The notes beneath the pieces are model-generated. The model saw nothing but the letters and a program-made list of their open reading frames with translations, searched no databases and was not told where the DNA came from. Made by a program: the position numbers and the translations under genes. From Eutrophocola sp965662685 (lineage in GTDB: Bacteria > Pseudomonadota > Gammaproteobacteria > Pseudomonadales > Pseudohongiellaceae), in the NCBI GenBank assembly GCA_965662685.1, contig CBFIIQ010000003.1:50405-114404 (forward strand): a stretch of 64,000 bases of DNA. The letters run 5' to 3'. Positions 63,873 through 64,000 of this stretch are shown here, one piece after another (position 1 is the first letter of the stretch; each line of letters opens with the position of its first letter).

Positions 63873-64000
63873 ATGCAAGAAAGCAAACTACAGAGCGGTA
63901 TTTATGAAGGCATGGTGAGTCATTGCCGCTTTGCGCCCAGGCTGCATCGTTTTCGCTATAAAGTATTCATGATGTATCTGGACCTGGATGAACTGGATCA
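63873..64000 (+). CDS. DUF1365 family protein (3' end outside window)
   Basis: The first 42 codons are visible: MQESKLQSGIYEGMVSHCRF, followed by APRLHRFRYKVFMMYLDLDEL. The motif YEG-x-V-x-H-x-R-F-x-P-x-x-H-x-F-x-Y and LDLDEL is the DUF1365 N-terminus. It starts 25 bases after the FAD gene. A cyclopropane-fatty-acid synthase-like gene would be expected next. Confidence 0.85.
   Translation, partial: MQESKLQSGIYEGMVSHCRFAPRLHRFRYKVFMMYLDLDELD

Overview
The window looks like chromosome from a free-living, probably marine, Gram-negative gammaproteobacterium. The reasons are the gene order miaB-ybeZ-ybeY-corC-lnt, leuS followed by lptE, the adjacent pair ybgA-like/phr, an RpoE-ChrR sigma/anti-sigma pair, TonB-dependent uptake, and a c-type-cytochrome DUF1592 protein. 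I cannot name a genus. No rRNA, tRNA, CRISPR array, phage or insertion sequence was recognised.

Layout. 1-8.9 kb: a heme-binding DUF1592 lipoprotein (cut by the window edge), TrmO, a CHAD protein, a DUF2332 protein, a small membrane protein, two diverged paralogous proteins of unknown function (6096-7722) and a YdjM-like hydrolase. 9-19.4 kb: a nutrient locus with a tannase-family esterase, a secreted beta-helix protein, a ToxR/CadC-like TPR regulator, a 1009-residue TonB receptor and a secreted M20 peptidase. 19.7-31.8 kb: mostly housekeeping and stress genes (lptE, leuS, SDR, pepF, peroxiredoxin, YeeE/YedE pair, Deg protease, AEC transporter). 39.6-52.4 kb: lnt/corC/ybeY/ybeZ/miaB, DUF1820, a methyltransferase, YfcH, PilZ, hemH, CbiX-like, DUF523/DUF1722, photolyase.

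The most striking region is 31.8-39.6 kb. An H-NOX gas sensor and a soluble histidine kinase lie divergent from a sigma54-type response regulator. Directly downstream is a near-consensus -24/-12 promoter preceded by repeated TGTTAC/GTGACA sites. It drives four genes: a small secreted subunit, a PapD-like chaperone, a lipoprotein secretin, and a large secreted protein that repeats the subunit fold and ends in a LruC domain. I read this as a possible NO-controlled surface-fibre system in which a secretin takes the place of an usher. Two of its genes are broken in this sequence: the receiver domain by a one-base frameshift near 33450, and the LruC protein by an in-frame TAA at 38609.

The second unusual region is 52.7-59.3 kb: an FN3-like membrane protein, a sodium:solute symporter, a 39-residue membrane microprotein, an aspartate-carbamoyltransferase paralogue whose aspartate-binding RVQ motif is replaced, an asparagine-synthase-type amidotransferase and an M20 N-carbamoyl hydrolase. 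The genes overlap or are closely spaced and may form an undescribed N-carbamoyl amino acid pathway.

The right end (59.5-64 kb) is an RpoE-ChrR singlet-oxygen-type regulon with matched promoters firing in both directions from 61.03-61.21 kb. Intergenic spaces carry a dispersed family of heptamer repeats (unit close to AAGNNRC), often as inverted arms.
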